From: Kribbella flavida DSM 17836
GTDB lineage: Bacteria; Actinomycetota; Actinomycetes; Propionibacteriales; Kribbellaceae
NCBI RefSeq assembly: GCF_000024345.1
Contig: NC_013729.1
Coordinates: 7,440,001 to 7,504,000, forward strand
Length of the DNA stretch: 64,000 nucleotides
Direction: 5' to 3'
How positions within the stretch are numbered: position 1 is the first letter of the stretch; each line of letters starts with the position of its first letter. The notes beneath the pieces were generated by a model. That model saw only the letters and a list, made by a program, of their open reading frames with translations, had not been told where the DNA came from and did not search any database. This document shows, piece by piece, positions 26,625 through 33,916 of the stretch. Position numbers and translations under genes: made by a program.

Positions 26625-26645
26625 ATGGATACTGCTACTATCCAT
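26625..26645. promoter_or_regulatory. MerR operator candidate
   Basis: Perfect 7-bp arms ATGGATA (26625-26631) and TATCCAT (26639-26645), with another half-site TGGATAGT at about 26603. The A/T-rich patch stands out between the divergent DoxX and MerR genes. MerR proteins bind such palindromes between -35 and -10. Confidence 0.6.
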
Positions 26646-26670
26646 CACGAATCGACGGAAGGCAAGCGGC

Positions 26671-27342
26671 ATGCGGATCGCAGAGTTGAGCCGGCAGTCC
26701 GGAGTCCCGGTGCCGACCATCAAGTACTACCTGCGGGAGGGCCTGCTGTTCCCCGGCGAGCTCACCAGCCCCAACCAGGCCAGCTACGGCGAGGCTCATC
26801 TCCGCCGCCTCCGCCTGATCCGCGCGCTGATCGACCTCGGCCAGGTCCCTGTCGCCCGGGTCAAGGAGATCCTCGAGGGCCTCGACTCCCCCGACCTCTC
26901 CCTGCACCACCAGATCGGCCGCGCCCACCGCGCCATCACCCGAACCCGCACGATGCCCGACCAACTGCCGACCGCCGAGTCGGCCGCGACCCCCGACGCC
27001 CGCACTCTCGCCGCCCAGCAGATTGAGGACCTGCTCGCCGCCCGCGGCTGGACGGTCGAGCCCGACGCCCCCGCCCTCACCACCCTGATCGACACCGTCG
27101 CCACCCTGCGCGCCCTCGACCAGGACCACCTCGTCGCCCACCTCGACACCTACGCCGAAGCCGTCGAGACCTTCACCCACCTCGAGATCGCCGCCGTCAC
27201 CCAGCGCACCACCCCCGACCAGATCGCCGAGTCCGTCGTCATCGGCACCATCCTGGGCGAAACCCTGCTCACCTCGCTGCGCCTGCTCGCCCAGGAGTCC
27301 ATCTCGGCCCAGCACTGGCGCAGCGGAGGAGCTGGCGATTGA
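26671..27342 (+). CDS. MerR family transcriptional regulator
   Basis: 223 residues. N-terminal MerR DNA-binding domain (MRIAELSRQSGVPVPTIKYY, LREGLLFPGE, ASYGEAHLRRLRLIRALIDLG), a dimerisation helix and a long C-terminal domain of unknown ligand, rich in Thr/Leu/Asp. Divergent from the DoxX/membrane-protein pair with a palindrome between them. Following bases 27343-27456 contain no gene that I can support. Confidence 0.9.
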   Translation: MRIAELSRQSGVPVPTIKYYLREGLLFPGELTSPNQASYGEAHLRRLRLIRALIDLGQVPVARVKEILEGLDSPDLSLHHQIGRAHRAITRTRTMPDQLPTAESAATPDARTLAAQQIEDLLAARGWTVEPDAPALTTLIDTVATLRALDQDHLVAHLDTYAEAVETFTHLEIAAVTQRTTPDQIAESVVIGTILGETLLTSLRLLAQESISAQHWRSGGAGD

Positions 27343-27456
27343 GGTACTAGGACGCGGCCGGCTCGAAACCGGCGAGAGCTGCTCCAGCGCGTGCTCCTCG
27401 GCTCACGGGAAGCACGTCTTGACGGGCCGTCGACCACCTGGGCAGCAGGGCGGAGC

Positions 27457-28116
27457 TCAGGTGACCAGACCGCGCCGGTAGGCGTAGACAACCGCCTGGA
27501 CGCGGTCGCGCAGGTCGAGCTTGGTGAGGATGCGGGACACGTAGGTCTTGACGGTCTCGTGGCTGATCACCAGGGTGGCGGCGATCTCGCTGTTGGACAG
27601 ACCGTCCGCCATCAGCAGCAGCACCTCCAGCTCGCGCGGAGTCAGCGGGACCTCGGCCGGTGCGTTCTCCGCGGGCCGGACGCGGGCGGCGTACCGGCCG
27701 ACGAGCTGGCGGGTCACCTCGGGAGCCAGCAGAGCGGCGCCGCCGGCAACGGTCCGGATGCCCTGCAGCAACTGCGATGCCGGCGCGTCCTTGAGCAGGA
27801 ACCCGCTGGCTCCCGCGCGCAGCGCCTCGTACACGTACTCGTCCAGGTTGAACGTCGTCACCACGAGCACCTTGACCGGCCGGGCGACCCCCTCGCCGGC
27901 GAGCAGCCGGGTCGCCTCGATGCCGTCCAGGACCGGCATCCTGACGTCCATCACCACCACGTCCGGCTGCAGCCGGACGGCCAGGTCCACCGCTGCCCGG
28001 CCGTCCCCGCACTCGCCGACGACCTCGAGGTCGGGCTGCGCGTCGATGATCGTCGCGAACCCGGTGCGGATCAGCGCCTGGTCGTCGCAGACCAGCACCC
28101 GCACCGGCGCGGTCAC
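27457..28116 (-). CDS. NarL/LuxR-type response regulator
   Basis: 219 residues. Receiver domain with acidic pocket DD (11-12), phosphoacceptor Asp57 (VVMDVRMP), Thr and Lys in VVTTFNLDEY and FLLKDAP; C-terminal GerE-type helix-turn-helix (LTPRELEVLLLMADGLSNSE...ETVKTYVSRILTKL). The GTG start at 28116 overlaps the kinase stop codon (GTGA), so kinase and regulator are translationally coupled. Output genes unknown. Confidence 0.92.
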   Translation of the reverse strand: MTAPVRVLVCDDQALIRTGFATIIDAQPDLEVVGECGDGRAAVDLAVRLQPDVVVMDVRMPVLDGIEATRLLAGEGVARPVKVLVVTTFNLDEYVYEALRAGASGFLLKDAPASQLLQGIRTVAGGAALLAPEVTRQLVGRYAARVRPAENAPAEVPLTPRELEVLLLMADGLSNSEIAATLVISHETVKTYVSRILTKLDLRDRVQAVVYAYRRGLVT

Positions 28117-29264
28117 GACGGGCTCCCGGACGGGATGCACGCCCGGACGACGAAGCCGCCGTCCCGGCGTACAGCGCTGAACTCGCCGCCCAGCACGGCC
28201 ACCCTCTCCCGCAGCCCGGCCAGACCCCGGCCGCTTCCACCGGGAGACGCCGGATGGGTGCCGGACCCGTCGGTGCGGACCTCCACGGTGATCTCCCGCT
28301 CGCCATGCCGCACGTACACGCTGGTGCGGCTGCCATAGGCGTGCTTGAGCGCGTTCGTCAGCGCCTCCTGCACCACCCTGTACGCCGTGACTCCGGCGCT
28401 GCCGGCGGTCGCCATCGGTTCACCCTGCTCGGTCAGCTCGACCGGTTGACCGGCCCGGCGCACCTGCTCCACCAAGGCGTTCAGCTCGCCGAGGGACGGT
28501 GTTCGCGGCTCGGTGCTGTGGTCCGGGTTGAGCAGGCCGAGCAGGTGCCTCAGGTCGGTGACAGCCCGCCGGCCGGTGTCGGTGATGGCGGTCAGCGTCT
28601 GCTCGAGGCGTTCGGGTGAGGCGGTGAGGTACCGCGCAGCTTCGGCCTGCACCACCATCGCTGTCACGTGGTGCGTCACGACATCGTGCAGTTCTCGGGC
28701 GACCCGGGTGCGTTCCATCGTCAGGGTGGTCTCGGCGACATGGCGGCGCCGCTCGGCCTCAGCCGCCCGGGAGAGGCGTAGCCAGGCACCGATGCCCCAG
28801 GCAAGCGCCAGGGCGAGGTAGAACGTCACGTAGCCGGTGATGCCCTCGGCCGAGCCTTGCCGATCCAGCCCGACGGCGAGTGGCACGTAGGCGGCCGACG
28901 CCACGACCATCGTCGTCCGCCGGTACCGGTCGAGGTGCGCGGCCGTGCTCAGCAACGCGATGGGCAACGCCGTACCGGCGACCGTGTGGTAGCCGCGAAG
29001 CTGGTCGGCGGCGAAGCCGATCGACACCAGCGCCAGGCAGACCGTCGGCCACTTCCGGCGTACGGCGAGCGGAGCGCACTCGAGCGCGACCACCGCGAGC
29101 GCCAGGGCGTCCATCGGGCGGGTCGGCAGGTCACCGAGCTGGGTCCCGTTGCTGCGCAGCGCCGGCACCAGCGAGGACAGGGCGAGCGCCAGCGCCAGCG
29201 GGGCGTCCCGGACCGTGACGTCGGACCGCCGCCACAGGTCCTGGACCCGCCGCAGGTCGATCAC
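28113..29264 (-). CDS. sensor histidine kinase, HisKA_3 (NarL-partner) type
   Basis: 383 residues. Four to five N-terminal membrane spans (about 22-160), then the dimerisation/phosphoacceptor box RVARELHDVVTHHVTAMVVQ with His193, and an HATPase domain (VVQEALTNALKHAYG N-box, GSGRGLAGLRERVAVLGG G-box). No extracytoplasmic sensor domain is visible, as in intramembrane-sensing kinases. GTG at 29264 overlaps the stop of the CPBP protease gene. Confidence 0.92.
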   Translation of the reverse strand: MIDLRRVQDLWRRSDVTVRDAPLALALALSSLVPALRSNGTQLGDLPTRPMDALALAVVALECAPLAVRRKWPTVCLALVSIGFAADQLRGYHTVAGTALPIALLSTAAHLDRYRRTTMVVASAAYVPLAVGLDRQGSAEGITGYVTFYLALALAWGIGAWLRLSRAAEAERRRHVAETTLTMERTRVARELHDVVTHHVTAMVVQAEAARYLTASPERLEQTLTAITDTGRRAVTDLRHLLGLLNPDHSTEPRTPSLGELNALVEQVRRAGQPVELTEQGEPMATAGSAGVTAYRVVQEALTNALKHAYGSRTSVYVRHGEREITVEVRTDGSGTHPASPGGSGRGLAGLRERVAVLGGEFSAVRRDGGFVVRACIPSGSPS

Positions 29265-30088
29265 TGAACGAGGGTAGCGGCCGGCGCGCCACGGCGAGGG
29301 CGGGGCAGCAGGGTGCCGCGGCGACGAGCCAGCCACAGGAACACCACGGTCAGCACCACGCCGGCCACGACCGCGGCGACGCTGGCCTCCGGCCCGAACT
29401 CACCGCCGCTGAGCGCAACCGATCCCGACGTCACGCCGTCCAGCAAGCCTTCCGGCGCACTTGTGCCGGACACGTCGGTGCCGAAGATGGCCGCCTCGGC
29501 GAAGTTCCAGCCGAAGTGCAGGCCGATCGGGACCCAGAGGGTGCGGGTGGCCGCGTAGGCGGCGCCGAGCATGCCGCCGGCCTGGATCGCGATGGCGATC
29601 GTGCTCCACAGGGTCGCGTGCGGGTTGAACAGGTGCGCCAACCCGAACAGCAGGCTGGTCAGCGCCAAGGCCAGCCCGGTGCCGATGCGGCCTTCGACGA
29701 TGCGGAACAGGATGCCGCGGAAGATCAGTTCCTCCGTCACCGCGGCCGCCGCCGTGAAGCCGAGCAGTGCCACCGCGCCCGACGCCGATCCCCAGCCGAC
29801 CACCTGGTAGCCGCCGAGCACGGCGATCGTCGCGATCACCGCCGCGAACAGCGCGACGCCGATCAGGACGCCGCCTCCGACCCTGGTGACAGCTCCGGTC
29901 CGAGCCAGCTCCACCGGCGTACGGCGTTCTGTCCGCCGCACGATCCAGCGGTAGGCCAGCAGCGCCAGCACCGCCGTCGCGACGCCGATAACGAGAGTCA
30001 GCGGCGTGTTCCACTGCGCCGCGCCGACAGCCAGACTGCCGGCGAACGCCACCACTGCCACGACGACCAACTGCTGCACCAGACGCAT
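29261..30088 (-). CDS. CPBP family intramembrane metalloprotease
   Basis: 275 residues with about eight spans. Conserved ABI/CAAX-protease motifs are complete: EE at 119-120 with R124 (VTEELIFRGILF), His152 (FGLAHLFNP) and H191/N195 (LHFGWNFAEA). ATG at 30088 has AAGGAG 7 nt upstream. It heads a three-gene unit with the kinase and response regulator joined by two GTGA overlaps, suggesting that the protease (or its substrate) is part of the signalling path. Confidence 0.9.
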   Translation of the reverse strand: MRLVQQLVVVAVVAFAGSLAVGAAQWNTPLTLVIGVATAVLALLAYRWIVRRTERRTPVELARTGAVTRVGGGVLIGVALFAAVIATIAVLGGYQVVGWGSASGAVALLGFTAAAAVTEELIFRGILFRIVEGRIGTGLALALTSLLFGLAHLFNPHATLWSTIAIAIQAGGMLGAAYAATRTLWVPIGLHFGWNFAEAAIFGTDVSGTSAPEGLLDGVTSGSVALSGGEFGPEASVAAVVAGVVLTVVFLWLARRRGTLLPRPRRGAPAATLVQ

Positions 30089-30242
30089 GTCCACTCCTTC
30101 GCGAGATCCCCGCGAACGAAGCGCCGCGGCCACCTCGAACGCTAGGGATTCTGCGCGCCGGAATCGTCACCGTGCGGTGGACACCTGCGGTAGCTCGCAC
30201 GGGGGACAAATCGGCCCCCGGTTGGTGCGAAACGATCGGTGC

Positions 30243-33200
30243 TCAGCCGTCGTGGGCCATGTCGACGAAGCGGGAGTAGTGGCCCTGGAAGGCGACGACC
30301 ACGTCGGCGGTGGGGCCGTTGCGGTGCTTGGCAACGATGAAGTCGGCTTCGCCGGGCCGGGTGGACTCGCGCTCGTACGCGTCCTCACGGTGCAGCAGGA
30401 TGACGACGTCGGCGTCCTGCTCCAGCGAGTTGTGGGTGGCGATGCCTTCAGCGACGAAGTTGTGCGTGCCCATCACGGTGGCGTCGTAGACCTCTTGCTC
30501 CCCGAGGCTCTCGATCGACGTGACGGCGTCCCAGAAGATGTCGTTGGTCGCGAGCACTTCCAGGTCAGCATCGCCCAGCACATCAGCGACCTCGGCAAGG
30601 CGCTGACGGCTGGGGGCGTGCTTCCACAGGGCCGAGCCGGAGAACTGGGTGCCCATTGCGGCGGCGAACTCACGATGGGTCACCTGCTGGTCGGTCAGCA
30701 CTTCGCGCACCCGCGACCAGACTTCCTTCGGCACGGTGTCGAGGTTCGGGTTGGCACGGAGATCGCGCAATGCGGTTGCCACCTCGAGCGCTTGCAGCCC
30801 ACGCACACCGTGGACACCGATCTCGTCGCAGAACCGGAGCTGGTTCTCGGCGCCGTAGATGTGCAGGTGGTAGCCGTCGCGGTAGCCGGTTTTCCGCGCC
30901 ACCTCGATCCTGCTGAAGATGTTGAAGCGCAGCAGCAATCGGGCCAGGTCGTCCACCAGACGCCGACTGGTCGAGGCGTAGTGGATGCGCGCCTGCCCTG
31001 CCTTGTCGTCCCAGCGGACCGAGCCGTCTGTTGCCCACAGATGCCGGATGAAGGAGCCGACCTGCTCCTTCGGCAGGCCGAAGACACCGGGAGGAACGAA
31101 TTTCTCGTGGCTGCGCAGGCCGAACAGTCCGAGACCGTCCAGCCACTCGGCGATCGGGTTCCGCCGACCGCGAGCAAGCCGGTACGGCGCCGGCAGACGA
31201 AGCGTGGTGACCCGCGCGGCGGCGTACTCGTCGCGCACCGGCGTGATCCCGAACCTCCGACGGGCCGCGGCGCCGACTGCCTCGAGATTGTGCTCGTCGA
31301 TGCTGGCGTAACGGATCGGCTGCCGTCGTACGAACGAGCCGTCGCCGAGCAGGTGGGCCAGCAGGACCACCTCGTCGTCGTTCCACGCCTTGATGTTCAG
31401 CGGGGGCGGAACATGCCGCAAAGACCCGAGCCGCTGGCCCGGAACCAGATCACCCAGCGGCTTCCAGCCGTCGTAGGTCAGGAAGGGATGGTTCGCGGTC
31501 GCCTTGATCTCGCGGCCCGAGGCGAGCTTGAGCCGGAAGACCTCTTTCACCCCGCTCGGGAACACGTGGGTCATCGTGCGCGGTACCAGCTTGAGGCGGT
31601 CGTCCAGGGACCAGACCGGAACGTCCTTCGCATCGTCCGCGAGCAGCTCGCCCAGGGAAATCTCCGCACCGGTGTCCGCCCGCAGCAGACGCGTGTCCGC
31701 GGTGAGGCAGCCCGACTCGCGCAGGTCGGAGGCCATCGGGCGTTTGTCGGAGCGCTGCTCGGAGCCTCGGTTGAGCTGGCAGATGGCGACGACGGGCAGC
31801 TCGAGCTCCTTGGCGAGCAGCTTGATGGAGCGGGAGAACTCGGAGACCTCGAGCTGGCGGGACTCGACCTTCTTGCCGGACGTCATCAGCTGGAGGTAGT
31901 CGATGACGATCAGGCGCAGGTCGTGCCGCTGCTTCAGGCGGCGGGCCTTGGCGCGGATCTCCATCATCGTCAGGTTCGGCGAGTCGTCGATGAACAGTGG
32001 CGCCTCGGACACCTCGCCCATCTTGCGGGCCAGCCGGGCCCAGTCCTCGTCGGTCATCTTGCCGTTGCGCATGTGGTGCAGCGGCACCTTCGCCTCGGCC
32101 GAGAGCAGTCGCATGGTGATCTCGTTGCGGCTCATCTCCAGCGAGAAGATGCACGAGGCCAGGCCGTGCTTGATCGACGCCGAGCGGGCGAAGTCCAGGC
32201 CGAGGGTGGAGTTGTGGGTCGGCACCATCGACTTGCCGGCCAGGTACAGGTGGTCGGGGTTGTCCACCTCGACGCAGCGCACCGGCACGCTCGGCACCGG
32301 CTCGACCAGCTCGACCCGGCGGTCGGGCTCGCCCAGCACCCCGGTGGTGACGCCGTGGCCGGAGATCTCGCGCGGCGCCGACTTCGGCACCGCCGGGGTC
32401 AGGCCCGGGTACGCCGTCATCGCGCTGTGCAGGTCCGCGGTGGTGCAGACGACCGGCTGGCCGCCGTCCTCGACGACCCACTGGTGCTCGGCGTCGGCGA
32501 CCAGCGTGGTGCCGTCGGAGAAGGTGAGCCGGAAGCAGGGCCGGTCGAGCAGCACGTCGGTCGCCGCGACCACCCGGGTCGGCCGGCCGTCGGCGTCGAG
32601 CAGCACGTCGCCGGTGGCGACCTCGCCCATCGTCGTCCAGCCCGACGGCGTCGGCAGCGGAGTGTCCAGCGCGAGCGCCTTGCCCATCGCCGGCCGGGCC
32701 GCGACGATGATCATCTGGCCCGGGTGCAGCCCGTTGGTCAGCTCGTCCAGGTCGGTGAACCCGGTCGGTACGCCGACCATCGCGTCGCCGCGGGAGTCGA
32801 TCGCCTCGATCTCGTCGAGGGCGCCCTCCATGATGTCCTTCAGCGGGGCGTAGTCCTCGGTGGTCCGCTTCTCGGTGACCTGGTAGATCTCCGCCTGCGC
32901 CTCGTCGACGACGTCGTCGACCTCACCCTCGCCGGCGTAGCCGAGCTGCACGATCTTGGTGCCGGCCTCGACCAGCCGGCGCAGGATCGCCTTCTCCCGG
33001 ACGATGTGCGCGTAGTAGCTCGCGTTCGCCGCGAGCGGGACCGAGGCGACCAGCGTGTGCACGTACGGCGCGCCGCCGATCCGGGCCATCTCGCCCCGGC
33101 GGGTCAGCTCGGCGGCGACGGTGATCGCGTCGGCCGGCTCACCCCGGGCGTACAGGTCGGTGATCGCGTCGAAGACCGACTCGTGGGCCGGGCGGTAGAA

Positions 33201-33377
33201 GTCGGTGCCGCGCAGGGTCTCGATGCAGTCGGCGATCGCGTCCTTGCTGAGCATCATCGCGCCGAGCACGCACTGCTCGGCGGCCAGGTCCTGCGGTGGG
33301 GTGCGGTCGAAGCCCATCGCCGGGTTGCGTTCCTCGTTCCCGCCGTCCTGCCCCCCGCGGAACTCCGCAACGCTCAC
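30243..33377 (-). CDS. dnaB: replicative DNA helicase DnaB containing two inteins
   Basis: The primary product is 1044 residues; removal of two inteins (156 and 427 residues) leaves 461, the normal DnaB length. Extein features: N-terminal primase-interaction domain (PPQDLAAEQCVLGAMM), RecA-like domain with P-loop RPAMGK/ST split exactly by intein 1, Walker B LIVIDYLQLM, and SDLRESG/SLEQDAD split by intein 2. C-terminus has VAFQGHYSRF. DnaB unwinds DNA at the fork. Start: GTG at 33377 (VSVAEFRGG) with GAGGAGG upstream; the open frame before it is arginine-rich and outside the family. Helicase activity must depend on splicing since both inteins interrupt catalytic motifs. Confidence 0.95.
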   Translation of the reverse strand: MSVAEFRGGQDGGNEERNPAMGFDRTPPQDLAAEQCVLGAMMLSKDAIADCIETLRGTDFYRPAHESVFDAITDLYARGEPADAITVAAELTRRGEMARIGGAPYVHTLVASVPLAANASYYAHIVREKAILRRLVEAGTKIVQLGYAGEGEVDDVVDEAQAEIYQVTEKRTTEDYAPLKDIMEGALDEIEAIDSRGDAMVGVPTGFTDLDELTNGLHPGQMIIVAARPAMGKALALDTPLPTPSGWTTMGEVATGDVLLDADGRPTRVVAATDVLLDRPCFRLTFSDGTTLVADAEHQWVVEDGGQPVVCTTADLHSAMTAYPGLTPAVPKSAPREISGHGVTTGVLGEPDRRVELVEPVPSVPVRCVEVDNPDHLYLAGKSMVPTHNSTLGLDFARSASIKHGLASCIFSLEMSRNEITMRLLSAEAKVPLHHMRNGKMTDEDWARLARKMGEVSEAPLFIDDSPNLTMMEIRAKARRLKQRHDLRLIVIDYLQLMTSGKKVESRQLEVSEFSRSIKLLAKELELPVVAICQLNRGSEQRSDKRPMASDLRESGCLTADTRLLRADTGAEISLGELLADDAKDVPVWSLDDRLKLVPRTMTHVFPSGVKEVFRLKLASGREIKATANHPFLTYDGWKPLGDLVPGQRLGSLRHVPPPLNIKAWNDDEVVLLAHLLGDGSFVRRQPIRYASIDEHNLEAVGAAARRRFGITPVRDEYAAARVTTLRLPAPYRLARGRRNPIAEWLDGLGLFGLRSHEKFVPPGVFGLPKEQVGSFIRHLWATDGSVRWDDKAGQARIHYASTSRRLVDDLARLLLRFNIFSRIEVARKTGYRDGYHLHIYGAENQLRFCDEIGVHGVRGLQALEVATALRDLRANPNLDTVPKEVWSRVREVLTDQQVTHREFAAAMGTQFSGSALWKHAPSRQRLAEVADVLGDADLEVLATNDIFWDAVTSIESLGEQEVYDATVMGTHNFVAEGIATHNSLEQDADVVILLHREDAYERESTRPGEADFIVAKHRNGPTADVVVAFQGHYSRFVDMAHDG
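30429..31709 (-). other. DnaB intein 2: class 1 intein with LAGLIDADG homing endonuclease
   Basis: 427 residues inserted at ESG/SLEQ, the dnaB-a site also used by the Synechocystis DnaB intein. Canonical splice residues: Cys1 (CLTADTRLL), block B TANH at 71-74 (ATANHPFLT), C-terminal GIATHN with His-Asn and +1 Ser in the extein. The insert between blocks B and F carries two dodecapeptides, LLAHLLGDGS (about 116-125) and FIRHLWATDGS (about 220-230), each with the catalytic acid, so the homing endonuclease looks intact. Confidence 0.92.
32211..32678 (-). other. DnaB intein 1: class 3 mini-intein in the Walker A motif
   Basis: 156 residues inserted between the P-loop Lys and Ser (AMGK/STLG), the dnaB-b site. 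It starts with Ala (ALALDTPLP) rather than Cys/Ser, so it cannot use the standard N-terminal acyl shift. The class 3 W-C-T triplet is present: Trp67 (DAEHQW), Cys135 (VRCVEVDNPDHLYLAG, block F) and Thr154 (MVPTHN, block G), with terminal Asn156 and +1 Ser. In class 3 inteins the block F Cys attacks the N-terminal splice junction directly. No endonuclease domain is present. Confidence 0.9.
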
Positions 33378-33814
33378 TTCGTCCGACCTCCTCGTCCGCC
33401 CAGCCGACCCGCACGCACGCAGACCCGCACCCGCCCGGGTCCGCCGGCCGGCGGATCCGGGAACCAGCCACGGATCGAACACGTGATCGAACCGTATCCG
33501 GCACCGCCGACAAGTTTCCGCGACCCCGTCCGCAGGCGGACTCGCCCCCGAGACTGCGGGCGGACGGTGTCGTCACGCGACCGTACGCCCCTCCCCCCGG
33601 ACCCGGGTAGCCGGACATCCACAGGGGGTGTGGACGACCTGTGGGAAACTCCGGCCGCGGGTGTGCACAGGTTGGGTACATCCCTGTGGATATCTGGGGA
33701 CAAACTTCCACAACCGTGCTCTGACCTGCGATTTTGTCTTCCCACAGCTGTGGAGGAGAAAAACATTCGAGACGTTCGGGTCCGGTGCTCTGTGCACAGA
33801 TCACGCCAGGCACA
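33378..33814. other. non-coding region upstream of dnaB
   Basis: No gene is supported here. The first 220 bp (33378-33600) are GC-rich leader sequence of dnaB on the minus strand. From about 33600 the base composition drops and short stretches of A/T appear (for example GATTTTGTCTT at 33730-33740), together with a cluster of TGTGGA/TCCACA words listed separately. The dnaB promoter should lie in this interval, but I could not single out a -10/-35 pair. Confidence 0.5.
33616..33757. promoter_or_regulatory. cluster of DnaA-box-like nonamers
   Basis: Seven words resembling TT(A/G)TCCACA or its complement within 142 bp: CATCCACA (33616), TGTGGACGA (33629; complement TCGTCCACA), TGTGGGAAA (33640), TGTGGATAT (33685; complement ATATCCACA), ACTTCCACA (33704), CTTCCCACA (33738) and TGTGGAGGA (33749). 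Two have one mismatch to the actinobacterial consensus, others two or three. The cluster lies between dnaB and the MATE gene. Such density suggests DnaA binding, possibly control of dnaB. Confidence 0.45.
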
Positions 33815-33916
33815 ATGAAGCCCATGCCCCTTACCAGCCCGCGGCACCGGGACCACGACGACCGGCCGGAAGCCCGCACCGGAACCAGCGGCACCACCGG
33901 AGCACAGCCGGCGTGA
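33815..33916 (+). CDS. possible small leader ORF coupled to the MATE gene
   Basis: Starts ATG at 33815 and reads MKPMPLTSPRHRDHDDRPEA... for 33 residues, ending TGA at 33914-33916, which overlaps the GTG start of the MATE gene (GTGA). The peptide is His/Asp/Arg-rich and resembles nothing I know. Only a weak AGG precedes the ATG. It could serve translational coupling or be an accident of an open frame. Confidence 0.3.
   Translation: MKPMPLTSPRHRDHDDRPEARTGTSGTTGAQPA

Noticed and set aside
27343-27456. Gene or tRNA between MerR and the response regulator
   Set aside because: No start with a ribosome binding site, no cloverleaf; the apparent frame is only the 3' extension of an antisense shadow.
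30243-33377. Oversized dnaB read as a gene fusion or misassembly
   Set aside because: Length is exactly explained by two inteins with correct splice residues; joined exteins give a normal 461-residue DnaB.
33616-33757. Chromosomal origin (oriC)
   Set aside because: DnaA-box-like words are present, but dnaA, dnaN, rpmH or parAB are not adjacent, most boxes have two or more mismatches and there is no clear AT-rich unwinding element.
30006-33818. 1270-codon plus-strand open frame opposite dnaB
   Set aside because: Antisense to dnaB and its inteins, without family motifs.
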